Shown here in pieces: positions 10,209-23,400 of a stretch of DNA of 64,000 nt. Source of the stretch: Hippasteria phrygiana (lineage: Eukaryota; Echinodermata; Asteroidea; Valvatida; Goniasteridae); assembly GCA_037893225.1 (NCBI GenBank), contig JAZGUH010000550.1, positions 558,001 to 622,000 of the forward strand, in the 5' to 3' direction. Position numbers and translations under genes: made by a program. Numbering within the stretch: the first letter of the stretch is position 1; every line of letters begins with the position of its first letter. The notes beneath the pieces are model-generated. The model was not told where the DNA came from and searched no databases. It worked only from the letters and a program-made list of their open reading frames with translations.

Positions 10209-12760
10209 GAATTTTCTCCACAAAATTTAACTCTAAGAAGCCGCCGATAATTGCAACATGTAGCGCCAGATCTAAGCTATCCATACATGTCAAAATTACT
10301 GAATTTGGTTGATATTTCATGCAATTATGAATGAGTAAAACAAGTCCATTCCCCAGGGAATTTGACATGCATGGAGCAATAAATAGACGGTAACATGTAC
10401 ACAGATGTTGGCCGGAAAGAAAATAAACATTGCGAGGTTTGAATTTTCTCTACAAGTTTTAACTCTGGGAAGCCGCCGATGATTGCAACATGTAGCGCCA
10501 GATCTAAGCTATACATACATGTCAAAATTACTGCATTTGGTTGATATTTCATGCAATTATGAATGAGTAAAGCAAGTCCATACCCCAGGGAATTTGACAT
10601 GCATGGAGCAATAAATAGACGGTAATATGTACACAGATGTTGGCCTGAAAGAAAATAAACATTGCGAGGTTTGAATTTTCTCCACAAGTTTGAACTCTAA
10701 GAAGCCGCCGATGATTGCAACATGTAGCGCCAGATCTAAGCTATCCATACATGTCACAATTACTGCATTTGGTTGATATTTCATGCAATTATGAATGAGT
10801 AAAGCAAGTCCATACCCCAGGGAATTTGACATGCATGGAGCAATAAATAGACGGTAATATGTACACAGATGTTGGCCGGAAAGAAAATAAACATTGCGAG
10901 GTTTGAATTTTCTCCACAAGTTTGAACTCTAAGAAGCCGCCGATGATTGCAACATGTAGCGCCAGATCTAAGCTATCCATACATGTCAAAATTACTGCAT
11001 TTGGTTGATATTTCATGCAATTATGAATTAGTAAAGCAAGTCCATACCCCAGGGAATTTGACAGGCATGGAGCAATAAATAAAAGGTAATATGCACACAG
11101 ATGTTGGCCGGAAAGAAAATAAACATTGCGAGGTTTGAATTTTCTCCACAAAATTTAACTCTAAGAAGCCGCCGATAATTGCAACATGTAGCGCCAGATC
11201 TAAGCTATCCATACATGTCAAAATTACTGAATTTGGTTGATATTTCATGCAATTATGAATGAGTAAAACAAGTCCATTCCCCAGGGAATTTGACATGCAT
11301 GGAGCAATAAATAGACGGTAACATGTACACAGATGTTGGCCGGAAAGAAAATAAACATTGCGAGGTTTGAATTTTCTCTACAAGTTTTAACTCTGGGAAG
11401 CCGCCGATGATTGCAACATGTAGCGCCAGATCTAAGCTATACATACATGTCAAAATTACTGCATTTGGTTGATATTTCATGCAATTATGAATGAGTAAAG
11501 CAAGTCCATACCCCAGGGAATTTGACATGCATGGAGCAATAAATAGACGGTAATATGTACACAGATGTTGGCCTGAAAGAAAATAAACATTGCGAGGTTT
11601 GAATTTTCTCCACAAGTTTGAACTCTAAGAAGCCGCCGATGATTGCAACATGTAGCGCCAGATCTAAGCTATCCATACATGTCACAATTACTGCATTTGG
11701 TTGATATTTCATGCAATTATGAATGAGTAAAGCAAGTCCATACCCCAGGGAATTTGACATGCATGGAGCAATAAATAGACGGTAATATGTACACAGATGT
11801 TGGCCGGAAAGAAAATAAACATTGCGAGGTTTGAATTTTCTCCACAAGTTTGAACTCTAAGAAGCCGCCGATGATTGCAACATGTAGCGCCAGATCTAAG
11901 CTATCCATACATGTCAAAATTACTGCATTTGGTTGATATTTCATGCAATTATGAATTAGTAAAGCAAGTCCATACCCCAGGGAATTTGACAGGCATGGAG
12001 CAATAAATAGAAGGTAATATGCACACAGATGTTGGCCGGAAAGAAAATAAACATTGCGAGGTTTGAATTTTCTCCACAAGTTTTAACTCTAAGAAGCCGC
12101 CGATAATTGCAACATGTAGCGCCAGATCTAAGCTATCCATACATGTCAAAATTACTGAATTTGGTTGATATTTCATGCAATTATGAATGAGTAAAACAAG
12201 TCCATTCCCCAGGGAATTTGACATGCATGGAGCAATAAATAGACGGTAACATGTACACAGATGTTGGCCGGAAAGAAAATAAACATTGCGAGGTTTGAAT
12301 TTTCTCTACAAGTTTTAACTCTGGGAAGCCGCCGATGATTGCAACATGTAGCGCCAGATCTAAGCTATACATACATGTCAAAATTACTGCATTTGGTTGA
12401 TATTTCATGCAATTATGAATGAGTAAAGCAAGTCCATACCCCAGGGAATTTGACATGCATGGAGCAATAAATAGACGGTAATATGTACACAGATGTTGGC
12501 CGGAAAGAAAATAAACATTGCGAGGTTTGAATTTTCTCCACAAGTTTGAACTCTAAGAAGCCGCCGATGATTGCAACATGTAGCGCCAGATCTAAGCTAT
12601 CCATACATGTCAAAATTACTGCATTTGGTTGATATTTCATGCAATTATGAATGAGTAAAGCAAGACCATACCCCAGGGAATTTGACAGGCATGGAGCAAT
12701 AAATAAAAGGTAATATGCACACAGATGTTGGCCGGAAAGAAAATAAACATTGCGAGGTTT
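10209..12760. repeat. Tetramer cassette region, A-Bt-H-C1
   Basis: Two 928-bp tetramers, A, Bt, H, C1, lie at 10209-11136 and 11137-12064, followed by A', B, E. The two tetramers share CCTGAAAG in Bt and GTCACAATT in H. They differ in the C1 tail, which is TAAAAGG in the first and TAGAAGG in the second. The second C1 with A' repeats the arrangement seen at 1393-1856. Confidence 0.86.
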
Positions 12761-13224
12761 GAATTTTCTCCACAAGTTTTAACTCTAGGAAGCCGCCGAT
12801 GATTGCAACATGTAGCGCCAGATCTAAGCTATCCATACATGTCAAAATTACTGAATTTGGTTGATATTTCATGCAATTATGAATGAGTAAAGCAAGTCCA
12901 TACCCCAGGGAATTTGACATGCATGGAGCAATAAATAGACGGTTACATGTACACAGATGTTGGCCGGAAAGAAAATAAACATTGCGAGGTTTGAATTTTC
13001 TCCACAAGTTTTAACTCCAGGAAGCCGCCGATGATTGCAACATGTAGCGCCAGATCTAAGCTATCCATACATGTCACAATTACTGCATTTGGTTGATATT
13101 TCATGCAATTATGAATGAGTAAAGCAAGTCCATACCCCAGGGAATTTGACATGCATGGAGCAATAAATAGACGGTAATATGTACACAGATGTTGGCCGGA
13201 AAGAAAATAAACATTGCGAGGTTT
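12761..13224. repeat. F-G monomer pair
   Basis: F (12761-12992) has AGTTTTAACTCTAGG, CTGAATT, AAGTCCATACCCC and TTACATGTAC. G (12993-13224) has TAACTCCAGG and GTCACAATT with a B-like tail. The F-G pair recurs at 15777-16240. Isolated relatives are an F-like monomer at 15313 and a G monomer at 18097. The pair is confined to 12.8-18.3 kb and marks a local cassette family not found in the long blocks. Confidence 0.85.
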
Positions 13225-16200
13225 GAATTTTCTCTACAAGTTTTAACTCTAAGAAGCCGCCGATGATTGCAACATGTAGCGCCAGATCTAAGCTATCCAT
13301 ACATGTCAAAATTACTGCATTTGGTTGATATTTCATGCAATTATGAATGAGTAAAGCAAGTCCATACCCCAGGGAATTTGACAGGCATGGAGCAATAAAT
13401 AAAAGGTAATATGCACACAGATGGTGGCCGGAAAGAAAATAAACATTGCGAGGTTTGAATTTTCTCCACAAGTGTTAACTCTAAGAAGCCGCCGATAATT
13501 GCAACATGTAGCGCCAGATCTAAGCTATCCGTACATGTCAAAATTACTGTATTTGGTTGATATTTCATGCAATTATGAATGAGTAAAGCAAGTCCATACC
13601 GCAGGGAATTTGACATGCATGGAGCAATAAATAGACGGTAATATGTACACAGATGTTGACCGGAAAGAAAATAAACATTGCGAGGTTTGAATTTTCTCCA
13701 CAAGTTTGAACTCTAAGAAGCCGCCGATGATTGCAACATGTAGCGCCAGATCTAAGCTATCCATACTTGTCAAAATTACTGCATTTGGTTGATATTTCAT
13801 GCAATTATGAATGAGTAAAGCAAGACCATACCCCTGGGAATTTGACAGGCATGGAGCAATAAATAAAAGGTAATATGCACACAGATGTTGGCCGGAAAGA
13901 AAATAAACATTGCGAGGTTTGAATTTTCTCCACAAAATTTAACTCTAAGAAGCCGCCGATAATTGCAACATGTAGCGCCAGATCTAAGCTATCCATACAT
14001 GTCAAAATTACTGAATTTGGTTGATATTTCATGCAATTATGAATGAGTAAAACAAGTCCATTCCCCAGGGAATTTGACATGCATGGAGCAATAAATAGAC
14101 GGTAACATGTACACAGATGTTGGCCGGAAAGAAAATAAACATTGCGAGGTTTGAATTTTCTCTACAAGTTTTAACTCTGGGAAGCCGCCGATGATTGCAA
14201 CATGTAGCGCCAGATCTAAGCTATACATACATGTCAAAATTACTGCATTTGGTTGATATTTCATGCAATTATGAATGAGTAAAGCAAGTCCATACCCCAG
14301 GGAATTTGACATGCATGGAGCAATAAATAGACGGTAATATGTACACAGATGTTGGCCGGGAAGAAAATAAACATTGCGAGGTTTGAATTTTCTCCACAAG
14401 TTTGAACTCTAAGAAGCCGCCGATGATTGCAACATGTAGCGCCAGATCTAAGCTATCCATACATGTCAAAATTACTGCATTTGGTTGATATTTCATGCAA
14501 TTATGAATTAGTAAAGCAAGTCCATACCCCAGGGAATTTGACAGGCATGGAGCAATAAATAGAAGGTAATATGCACACAGATGTTGGCCGGAAAGAAAAT
14601 AAACATTGCGAGGTTTGAATTTTCTCCACAAGTTTTAACTCTAAGAAGCCGCCGATAATTGCAACATGTAGCGCCAGATCTAAGCTATCCATACATGTCA
14701 AAATTACTGAATTTGGTTGATATTTCATGCAATTATGAATGAGTAAAACAAGTCCATTCCCCAGGGAATTTGACATGCATGGAGCAATAAATAGACGGTA
14801 ACATGTACACAGATGTTGGCCGGAAAGAAAATAAACATTGCGAGGTTTGATTTTTCTCTACAAGTTTTAACTCTGGGAAGCCGCCGATGATTGCAACATG
14901 TAGTGCCAGATCTAAGCTATCCATACATGTCAAAATTACTGCATTTGGTTGATATTTCATGCAATTATGAATGAGTAAAGCAAGTCCATACCCCAGGGAA
15001 TTTGACATGCATGGAGCAATAAATAGACGGTAATATGTACACAGATGTTGGCCGGAAAGAAAATAAACATTGCGAGGTTTGAATTTTCTCCACAAGTTTG
15101 AACTCTAAGAAGCCGCCGATGATTGCAACATGTAGCGCCAGATCTAAGCTATCCATACATGTCAAAATTACTGCATTTGGTTGATATTTCATGCAATTAT
15201 GAATGAGTAAAGCAAGACCATACCCCAGGGAATTTGACAGGCATGGAGCAATAAATAAAAGGTAATATGCACACAGATGTTGGCCGGAAAGAAAATAAAC
15301 ATTGCGAGGTTTGAATTTTCTCCACAAGTTTTAACTCTAGGAAGCCGCCGATGATTGCAACATGTAGCGCCAGATCTAAGCTATCCATACATGTCAAAAT
15401 TACTGAATTTGGTTGATATTTCATGCAATTATGAATGAGTAAAGCAAGTCCATACCCCAGGGAATTTGACATGCATGGAGCAATAAATAGACGGTAACAT
15501 GTACACAGATGTTGGCCGGAAAGAAAATAAACATTGCGAGGTTTGAATTTTCTCTACAAGTTTTAACTCTGGGAAGCCGCCGATGATTGCAACATGTAGC
15601 GCCAGATCTAAGCTATACATACATGTCAAAATTACTGCATTTGGTTGATATTTCATGCAATTATGAATGAGTAAAGCAAGTCCATACCCCAGGGAATTTG
15701 ACATGCATGGAGCAATAAATAGACGGTAATATGTACACAGATGTTGGCCGGAAAGAAAATAAACATTGCGAGGTTTGAATTTTCTCCACAAGTTTTAACT
15801 CTAGGAAGCCGCCGATGATTGCAACATGTAGCGCCAGATCTAAGCTATCCATACATGTCAAAATTACTGAATTTGGTTGATATTTCATGCAATTATGAAT
15901 GAGTAAAGCAAGTCCATACCCCAGGGAATTTGACATGCATGGAGCAATAAATAGACGGTTACATGTACACAGATGTTGGCCGGAAAGAAAATAAACATTG
16001 CGAGGTTTGAATTTTCTCCACAAGTTTTAACTCCAGGAAGCCGCCGATGATTGCAACATGTAGCGCCAGATCTAAGCTATCCATACATGTCACAATTACT
16101 GCATTTGGTTGATATTTCATGCAATTATGAATGAGTAAAGCAAGTCCATACCCCAGGGAATTTGACATGCATGGAGCAATAAATAGACGGTAATATGTAC

Positions 16201-16240
16201 ACAGATGTTGGCCGGAAAGAAAATAAACATTGCGAGGTTT

Positions 16241-16472
16241 GAATTTTCTCCACAAGTTTGAACTCTAAGAAGCCGCCGATAATTGCAACATGTAGCGCCA
16301 GATCTAAGCTATCCGTACATGTCAAAATTACTGTATTTGGTTGATATTTCATGCAATTATGAATGAGTAAAGCAAGTCCATACCGCAGGGAATTTGACAT
16401 GCATGGAGCAATAAATAGACGGTAATATGTACACAGATGTTGACCGGAAAGAAAATAAACATTGCGAGGTTT
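16241..16472. repeat. Chimeric monomer, C head and D tail
   Basis: The head has AGTTTGAAC as in C, E or H, then GATAATT, CCGTAC, CTGTATT, CCGCAGG and TTGACC as in D. The switch lies in the roughly 20 bp between the AGTTTGAAC and GATAATT diagnostic bases, around 16260-16280. This is the same interval as in the joint of the 26-monomer duplication. Confidence 0.84.
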
Positions 16473-19400
16473 GAATTTTCTCCACAAGTTTGAACTCTAA
16501 GAAGCCGCCGATGATTGCAACATGTAGCGCCAGATCTAAGCTATCCATACATGTCAAAATTACTGCATTTGGTTGATATTTCATGCAATTATGAATGAGT
16601 AAAGCAAGACCATACCCCTGGGAATTTGACAGGCATGGAGCAATAAATAAAAGGTAATATGCACACAGATGTTGGCCGGAAAGAAAATAAACATTGCGAG
16701 GTTTGAATTTTCTCCACAAAATTTAACTCTAAGAAGCCGCCGATAATTGCAACATGTAGCGCCAGATCTAAGCTATCCATACATGTCAAAATTACTGAAT
16801 TTGGTTGATATTTCATGCAATTATGAATGAGTAAAACAAGTCCATTCCCCAGGGAATTTGACATGCATGGAGCAATAAATAGACGGTAACATGTACACAG
16901 ATGTTGGCCGGAAAGAAAATAAACATTGCGAGGTTTGAATTTTCTCTACAAGTTTTAACTCTGGGAAGCCGCCGATGATTGCAACATGTAGCGCCAGATC
17001 TAAGCTATACATACATGTCAAAATTACTGCATTTGGTTGATATTTCATGCAATTATGAATGAGTAAAGCAAGTCCATACCCCAGGGAATTTGACATGCAT
17101 GGAGCAATAAATAGACGGTAATATGTACACAGATGTTGGCCGGGAAGAAAATAAACATTGCGAGGTTTGAATTTTCTCCACAAGTTTGAACTCTAAGAAG
17201 CCGCCGATGATTGCAACATGTAGCGCCAGATCTAAGCTATCCATACATGTCACAATTACTGCATTTGGTTGATATTTCATGCAATTATGAATGAGTAAAG
17301 CAAGTCCATACCCCAGGGAATTTGACATGCATGGAGCAATAAATAGACGGTAATATGTACACAGATGTTGGCCGGAAAGAAAATAAACATTGCGAGGTTT
17401 GAATTTTCTCCACAAGTTTGAACTCTAAGAAGCCGCCGATGATTGCAACATGTAGCGCCAGATCTAAGCTATCCATACATGTCAAAATTACTGCATTTGG
17501 TTGATATTTCATGCAATTATGAATTAGTAAAGCAAGTCCATACCCCAGGGAATTTGACAGGCATGGAGCAATAAATAGAAGGTAATATGCACACAGATGT
17601 TGGCCGGAAAGAAAATAAACATTGCGAGGTTTGAATTTTCTCCACAAGTTTTAACTCTAAGAAGCCGCCGATAATTGCAACATGTAGCGCCAGATCTAAG
17701 CTATCCATACATGTCAAAATTACTGAATTTGGTTGATATTTCATGCAATTATGAATGAGTAAAACAAGTCCATTCCCCAGGGAATTTGACATGCATGGAG
17801 CAATAAATAGACGGTAACATGTACACAGATGTTGGCCGGAAAGAAAATAAACATTGCGAGGTTTGAATTTTCTCTACAAGTTTTAACTCTGGGAAGCCGC
17901 CGATGATTGCAACATGTAGTGCCAGATCTAAGCTATACATACATGTCAAAATTACTGCATTTGGTTGATATTTCATGCAATTATGAATGAGTAAAGCAAG
18001 TCCATACCCCAGGGAATTTGACATGCATGGAGCAATAAATAGACGGTAACATGTACACAGATGTTGGCCGGAAAGAAAATAAACATTGCGAGGTTTGAAT
18101 TTTCTCCACAAGTTTTAACTCCAGGAAGCCGCCGATGATTGCAACATGTAGCGCCAGATCTAAGCTATCCATACATGTCACAATTACTGCATTTGGTTGA
18201 TATTTCATGCAATTATGAATGAGTAAAGCAAGTCCATACCCCAGGGAATTTGACATGCATGGAGCAATAAATAGACGGTAATATGTACACAGATGTTGGC
18301 CGGAAAGAAAATAAACATTGCGAGGTTTGAATTTTCTCCACAAGTTTGAACTCTAAGAAGCCGCCGATGATTGCAACATGTAGCGCCAGATCTAAGCTAT
18401 CCATACATGTCAAAATTACTGCATTTGGTTGATATTTCATGCAATTATGAATGAGTAAAGCAAGTCCATACCCCAGGGAATTTGACAGGCATGGAGCAAT
18501 AAATAAAAGGTAATATGCACACAGATGGTGGCCGGAAAGAAAATAAACATTGCGAGGTTTGAATTTTCTCCACAAGTGTTAACTCTAAGAAGCCGCCGAT
18601 AATTGCAACATGTAGCGCCAGATCTAAGCTATCCGTACATGTCAAAATTACTGTATTTGGTTGATATTTCATGCAATTATGAATGAGTAAAGCAAGTCCA
18701 TACCCCAGGGAATTTGACATGCATGGAGCAATAAATAGACGGTAATATGTACACAGATGTTGACCGGAAAGAAAATAAACATTGCGAGGTTTGAATTTTC
18801 TCCACAAGTTTGAACTCTAAGAAGCCGCCGATGATTGCAACATGTAGCGCCAGATCTAAGCTATCCATACATGTCAAAATTACTGCATTTGGTTGATATT
18901 TCATGCAATTATGAATGAGTAAAGCAAGACCATACCCCAGGGAATTTGACAGGCATGGAGCAATAAATAAAAGGTAATATGCACACAGATGTTGGCCGGA
19001 AAGAAAATAAACATTGCGAGGTTTGAATTTTCTCCTCAAAATTTAACTCTAAGAAGCCGCCGATAATTGCAACATGTAGCGCCAGATCTAAGCTATCCAT
19101 ACATGTCAACATTACTGCATTTGGTTGATATTTCATGCAATTATGAATGAGTAAAACAAGTCCATTCCCCAGGGAATTTGACATGCATGGAGCAATAAAT
19201 AGACGGTAACATGTACACAGATGTTGGCCGGAAAGAAAATAAACATTGCGAGGTTTGAATTTTCTCCACAAGTTTTAACTCTGGGAAGCCGCCGATGATT
19301 GCAACATGTAGCGCCAGATCTAAGCTATCCATACATGTCAAAATTACTGCATTTGGTTGATATTTCATGCAATTATGAATGAGTAAAGCAAGTCCATACC

Positions 19401-19952
19401 CCAGGGAATTTGACATGCATGGAGCAATAAATAGACGGTAATATGTACACAGATGTTGGCCGGAAAGAAAATAAACATTGCGAGGTTTGAATTTTCTCCA
19501 CAAGTTTGAACTCTAAGAAGCCGCCGATGATTGCAACATGTAGCGCCAGATCTAAGCTATCCATACATGTCAAAATTACTGCATTTGGTTGATATTTCAT
19601 GCAATTATGAATGAGTAAAGCAAGACCATACCCCAGGGAATTTGACAGGCATGGAGCAATAAATAAAAGGTAATATGCACACAGATGTTGGCCGGAAAGA
19701 AAATAAACATTGCGAGGTTTGAATTTTCTCCACAAAATTTAACTCTAAGAAGCCGCCGATAATTGCAACATGTAGCGCCAGATCTAAGCTATCCATACAT
19801 GTCAAAATTACTGAATTTGGTTGATATTTCATGCAATTATGAATGAGTAAAACAAGTCCATTCCCCAGGGAATTTGACATGCATGGAGCAATAAATAGAC
19901 GGTAACATGTACACAGATGTTGGCCGGAAAGAAAATAAACATTGCGAGGTTT

Positions 19953-20184
19953 GAATTTTCTCTACAAGTTTTAACTCTGGGAAGCCGCCGATGATTGCAA
20001 CATGTAGCGCCAGATCTAAGCTATACATACATGTCAAAATTACTGCATTTGGTTGATATTTCATGCAATTATGAATGAGTAAAGCAAGTCCATACCGCAG
20101 GGAATTTGACATGCATGGAGCAATAAATAGACGGTAATATGTACACAGATGTTGACCGGAAAGAAAATAAACATTGCGAGGTTT
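19953..20184. repeat. BD chimeric monomer, first of seven
   Basis: The head is B (CTCTAC, CTGGG, CTATACAT, CTGCATT) and the tail is D (CCGCAGG, TTGACC). It recurs at 24364, 28079, 31098, 34813, 40152 and 45491, always between an A and the CAT-insertion Ei monomer. A single exchange that fused B to D was therefore fixed before the blocks were amplified. Confidence 0.88.
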
Positions 20185-20322
20185 GAATTTTCTCCACAAG
20201 TTTGAACTCTAAGAAGCCGCCGATGATTGCAACATGTAGCGCCAGATCTAAGCTATCCATACATGTCAAAATTACTGCATTTGGTTGATATTTCATGCAA
20301 TTATGAATGAGTAAAGCAAGAC

Positions 20323-20328
20323 CATCAT
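20323..20328. other. CAT duplication in Ei monomer (1 of 7)
   Basis: The monomer beginning at 20185 reads GACCATCATACCCC where other E monomers read GACCATACCCC. The extra CAT makes it 235 bp and shifts the phase of everything to the right by 3 bp. It is the first of seven occurrences of one inherited mutation and closes the partial first long block. Confidence 0.93.
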
Positions 20329-20419
20329 ACCCCAGGGAATTTGACAGGCATGGAGCAATAAATAAAAGGTAATATGCACACAGATGTTGGCCGGAAAGAA
20401 AATAAACATTGCGAGGTTT

Positions 20420-23400
20420 GAATTTTCTCCACAAAATTTAACTCTAAGAAGCCGCCGATAATTGCAACATGTAGCGCCAGATCTAAGCTATCCATACATG
20501 TCAAAATTACTGAATTTTGTTGATATTTCATGCAATTATGAATGAGTAAAACAAGTCCATTCCCCAGGGAATTTGACATGCATGGAGCAATAAATAGACG
20601 GTAACATGTACACAGATGTTGGCCGGAAAGAAAATAAACATTGCGAGGTTTGAATTTTCTCTACAAGTTTTAACTCTGGGAAGCCGCCGATGATTGCAAC
20701 ATGTAGCGCCAGATCTAAGCTATACATACATGTCAAAATTACTGCATTTGGTTGATATTTCATGCAATTATGAATGAGTAAAGCAAGTCCATACCCCAGG
20801 GAATTTGACATGCATGGAGCAATAAATAGACGGTAATATGTACACAGATGTTGGCCGGAAAGAAAATAAACATTGCGAGGTTTGAATTTTCTCCACAAGT
20901 TTGAACTCTAAGAAGCCGCCGATGATTGCAACATGTAGCGCCAGATCTAAGCTATCCATACATGTCAACATTACTGCATTTGGTTGATATTTCATGCAAT
21001 TATGAATGAGTAAAGCAAGTCCATACCCCAGGGAATTTGACAGGCATGGAGCAATAAATAAAAGGTAATATGCACACAGATGGTGGCCGGAAAGAAAATA
21101 AACATTGCGAGGTTTGAATTTTCTCCACAAGTGTTAACTCTAAGAAGCCGCCGATAATTGCAACATGTAGCGCCAGATCTAAGCTATCCGTACATGTCAA
21201 CATTACTGTATTTGGTTGATATTTCATGCAATTATGAATGAGTAAAGCAAGTCCATACCGCAGGGAATTTGACATGCATGGAGCAATAAATAGACGGTAA
21301 TATGTACACAGATGTTGACCGGAAAGAAAATAAACATTGCGAGGTTTGAATTTTCTCCACAAGTTTGAACTCTAAGAAGCCGCCGATGATTGCAACATGT
21401 AGCGCCAGATCTAAGCTATCCATACATGTCAAAATTACTGCATTTGGTTGATATTTCATGCAATTATGAATGAGTAAAGCAAGACCATACCCCTGGGAAT
21501 TTGACAGGCATGGAGCAATAAATAAAAGGTAATATGCACACAGATGTTGGCCGGAAAGAAAATAAACATTGCGAGGTTTGAATTTTCTCCACAAAATTTA
21601 ACTCTAAGAAGCCGCCGATAATTGCAACATGTAGCGCCAGATCTAAGCTATCCATACATGTCAAAATTACTGAATTTGGTTGATATTTCATGCAATTATG
21701 AATGAGTAAAACAAGTCCATTCCCCAGGGAATTTGACATGCATGGAGCAATAAATAGACGGTAACATGTACACAGATGTTGGCCGGAAAGAAAATAAACA
21801 TTGCGAGGTTTGAATTTTCTCTACAAGTTTTAACTCTGGGAAGCCGCCGATGATTGCAACATGTAGCGCCAGATCTAAGCTATACATACATGTCAAAATT
21901 ACTGCATTTGGTTGATATTTCATGCAATTATGAATGAGTAAAGCAAGTCCATACCCCAGGGAATTTGACATGCATGGAGCAATAAATAGACGGTAATATG
22001 TACACAGATGTTGGCCGGAAAGAAAATAAACATTGCGAGGTTTGAATTTTCTCCACAAGTTTGAACTCTAAGAAGCCGCCGATGATTGTAACATGTAGCG
22101 CCAGATCTAAGCTATCCATACATGTCAACATTACTGCATTTGGTTGATATTTCATGCAATTATGAATGAGTAAAGCAAGACCATACCCCAGGGAATTTGA
22201 CAGGCATGGAGCAATAAATAAAAGGTAATATGCACACAGATGTTGGCCGGAAAGAAAATAAACATTGCGAGGTTTGAATTTTCTCCACAAAATTTAACTC
22301 TAAGAAGCCGCCGATAATTGCAACATGTAGCGCCAGATCTAAGCTATCCATACATGTCAAAATTACTGAATTTGGTTGATATTTCATGCAATTATGAATG
22401 AGTAAAACAAGTCCATTCCCCAGGGAATTTGACATGCATGGAGCAATAAATAGACGGTAACATGTACACAGATGTTGGCCGGAAAGAAAATAAACATTGC
22501 GAGGTTTGAATTTTCTCTACAAGTTTTAACTCTGGGAAGCCGCCGATGATTGCAACATGTAGCGCCAGATCTAAGCTATACATACATGTCAAAATTACTG
22601 CATTTGGTTGATATTTCATGCAATTATGAATGAGTAAAGCAAGTCCATACCCCAGGGAATTTGACATGCATGGAGCAATAAATAGACGGTAATATGTACA
22701 CAGATGTTGGCCGGAAAGAAAATAAACATTGCGAGGTTTGAATTTTCTCCACAAGTTTGAACTCTAAGAAGCCGCCGATGATTGCAACATGTAGCGCCAG
22801 ATCTAAGCTATCCATACATGTCAAAATTACTGCATTTGGTTGATATTTCATGCAATTATGAATGAGTAAAGCAAGTCCATACCCCAGGGAATTTGACAGG
22901 CATGGAGCAATAAATAAAAGGTAATATGCACACAGATGTTGGCCGGAAAGAAAATAAACATTGCGAGGTTTGAATTTTCTCCACAAGTGTTAACTCTAAG
23001 AAGCCGCCGATAATTGCAACATGTAGCGCCAGATCTAAGCTATCCGTACATGTCAAAATTACTGTATTTGGTTGATATTTCATGCAATTATGAATGAGTA
23101 AAGCAAGTCCATACCCCAGGGAATTTGACATGCATGGAGCAATAAATAGACGGTAATATGTACACAGATGTTGACCGGAAAGAAAATAAACATTGCGAGG
23201 TTTGAATTTTCTCCACAAGTTTGAACTCTAAGAAGCCGCCGATGATTGCAACATGTAGCGCCAGATCTAAGCTATCCATACATGTCAAAATTACTGCATT
23301 TGGTTGATATTTCATGCAATTATGAATGAGTAAAGCAAGACCATACCCCAGGGAATTTGACAGGCATGGAGCAATAAATAAAAGGTAATATGCACACAGA

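Larger units (their letters stand above)
12761..18328. repeat. F/G mosaic with 12- and 13-monomer offsets
   Basis: Order is F, G, a B/C mixture (13225), D, Ec; then A, B, C1, A', B, E, F, B, F, G, a C/D mixture (16241), Ec; then A, B, H, C1, A', B, G. Two rare changes, CCGGGAAG in B and a one-base change in the preceding A, recur 12 monomers (2,784 bp) apart at about 14.1-14.4 and 16.9-17.1 kb. The F-G pair recurs 13 monomers (3,016 bp) apart. The unequal offsets show that single monomers were gained or lost after the duplication. TAGTGCC, a CpG-to-TpG change, occurs at about 14901 and 17917. Confidence 0.82.
18329..20419. repeat. Partial first block of the long HOR, 9 monomers
   Basis: Order is Cg, Dc, E, As, Bc, E, A, BD, Ei. 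This is the same series that ends the 19-monomer block to its right (22740-24830), except that its first C has GATGGTGG. It contains the first As monomer (19025, CTCCTC head with CAACATT), the first BD chimera (19953) and the first CAT insertion (20323-20328). It is the left edge of the long-block family, joined directly to the F/G mosaic. Confidence 0.87.
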
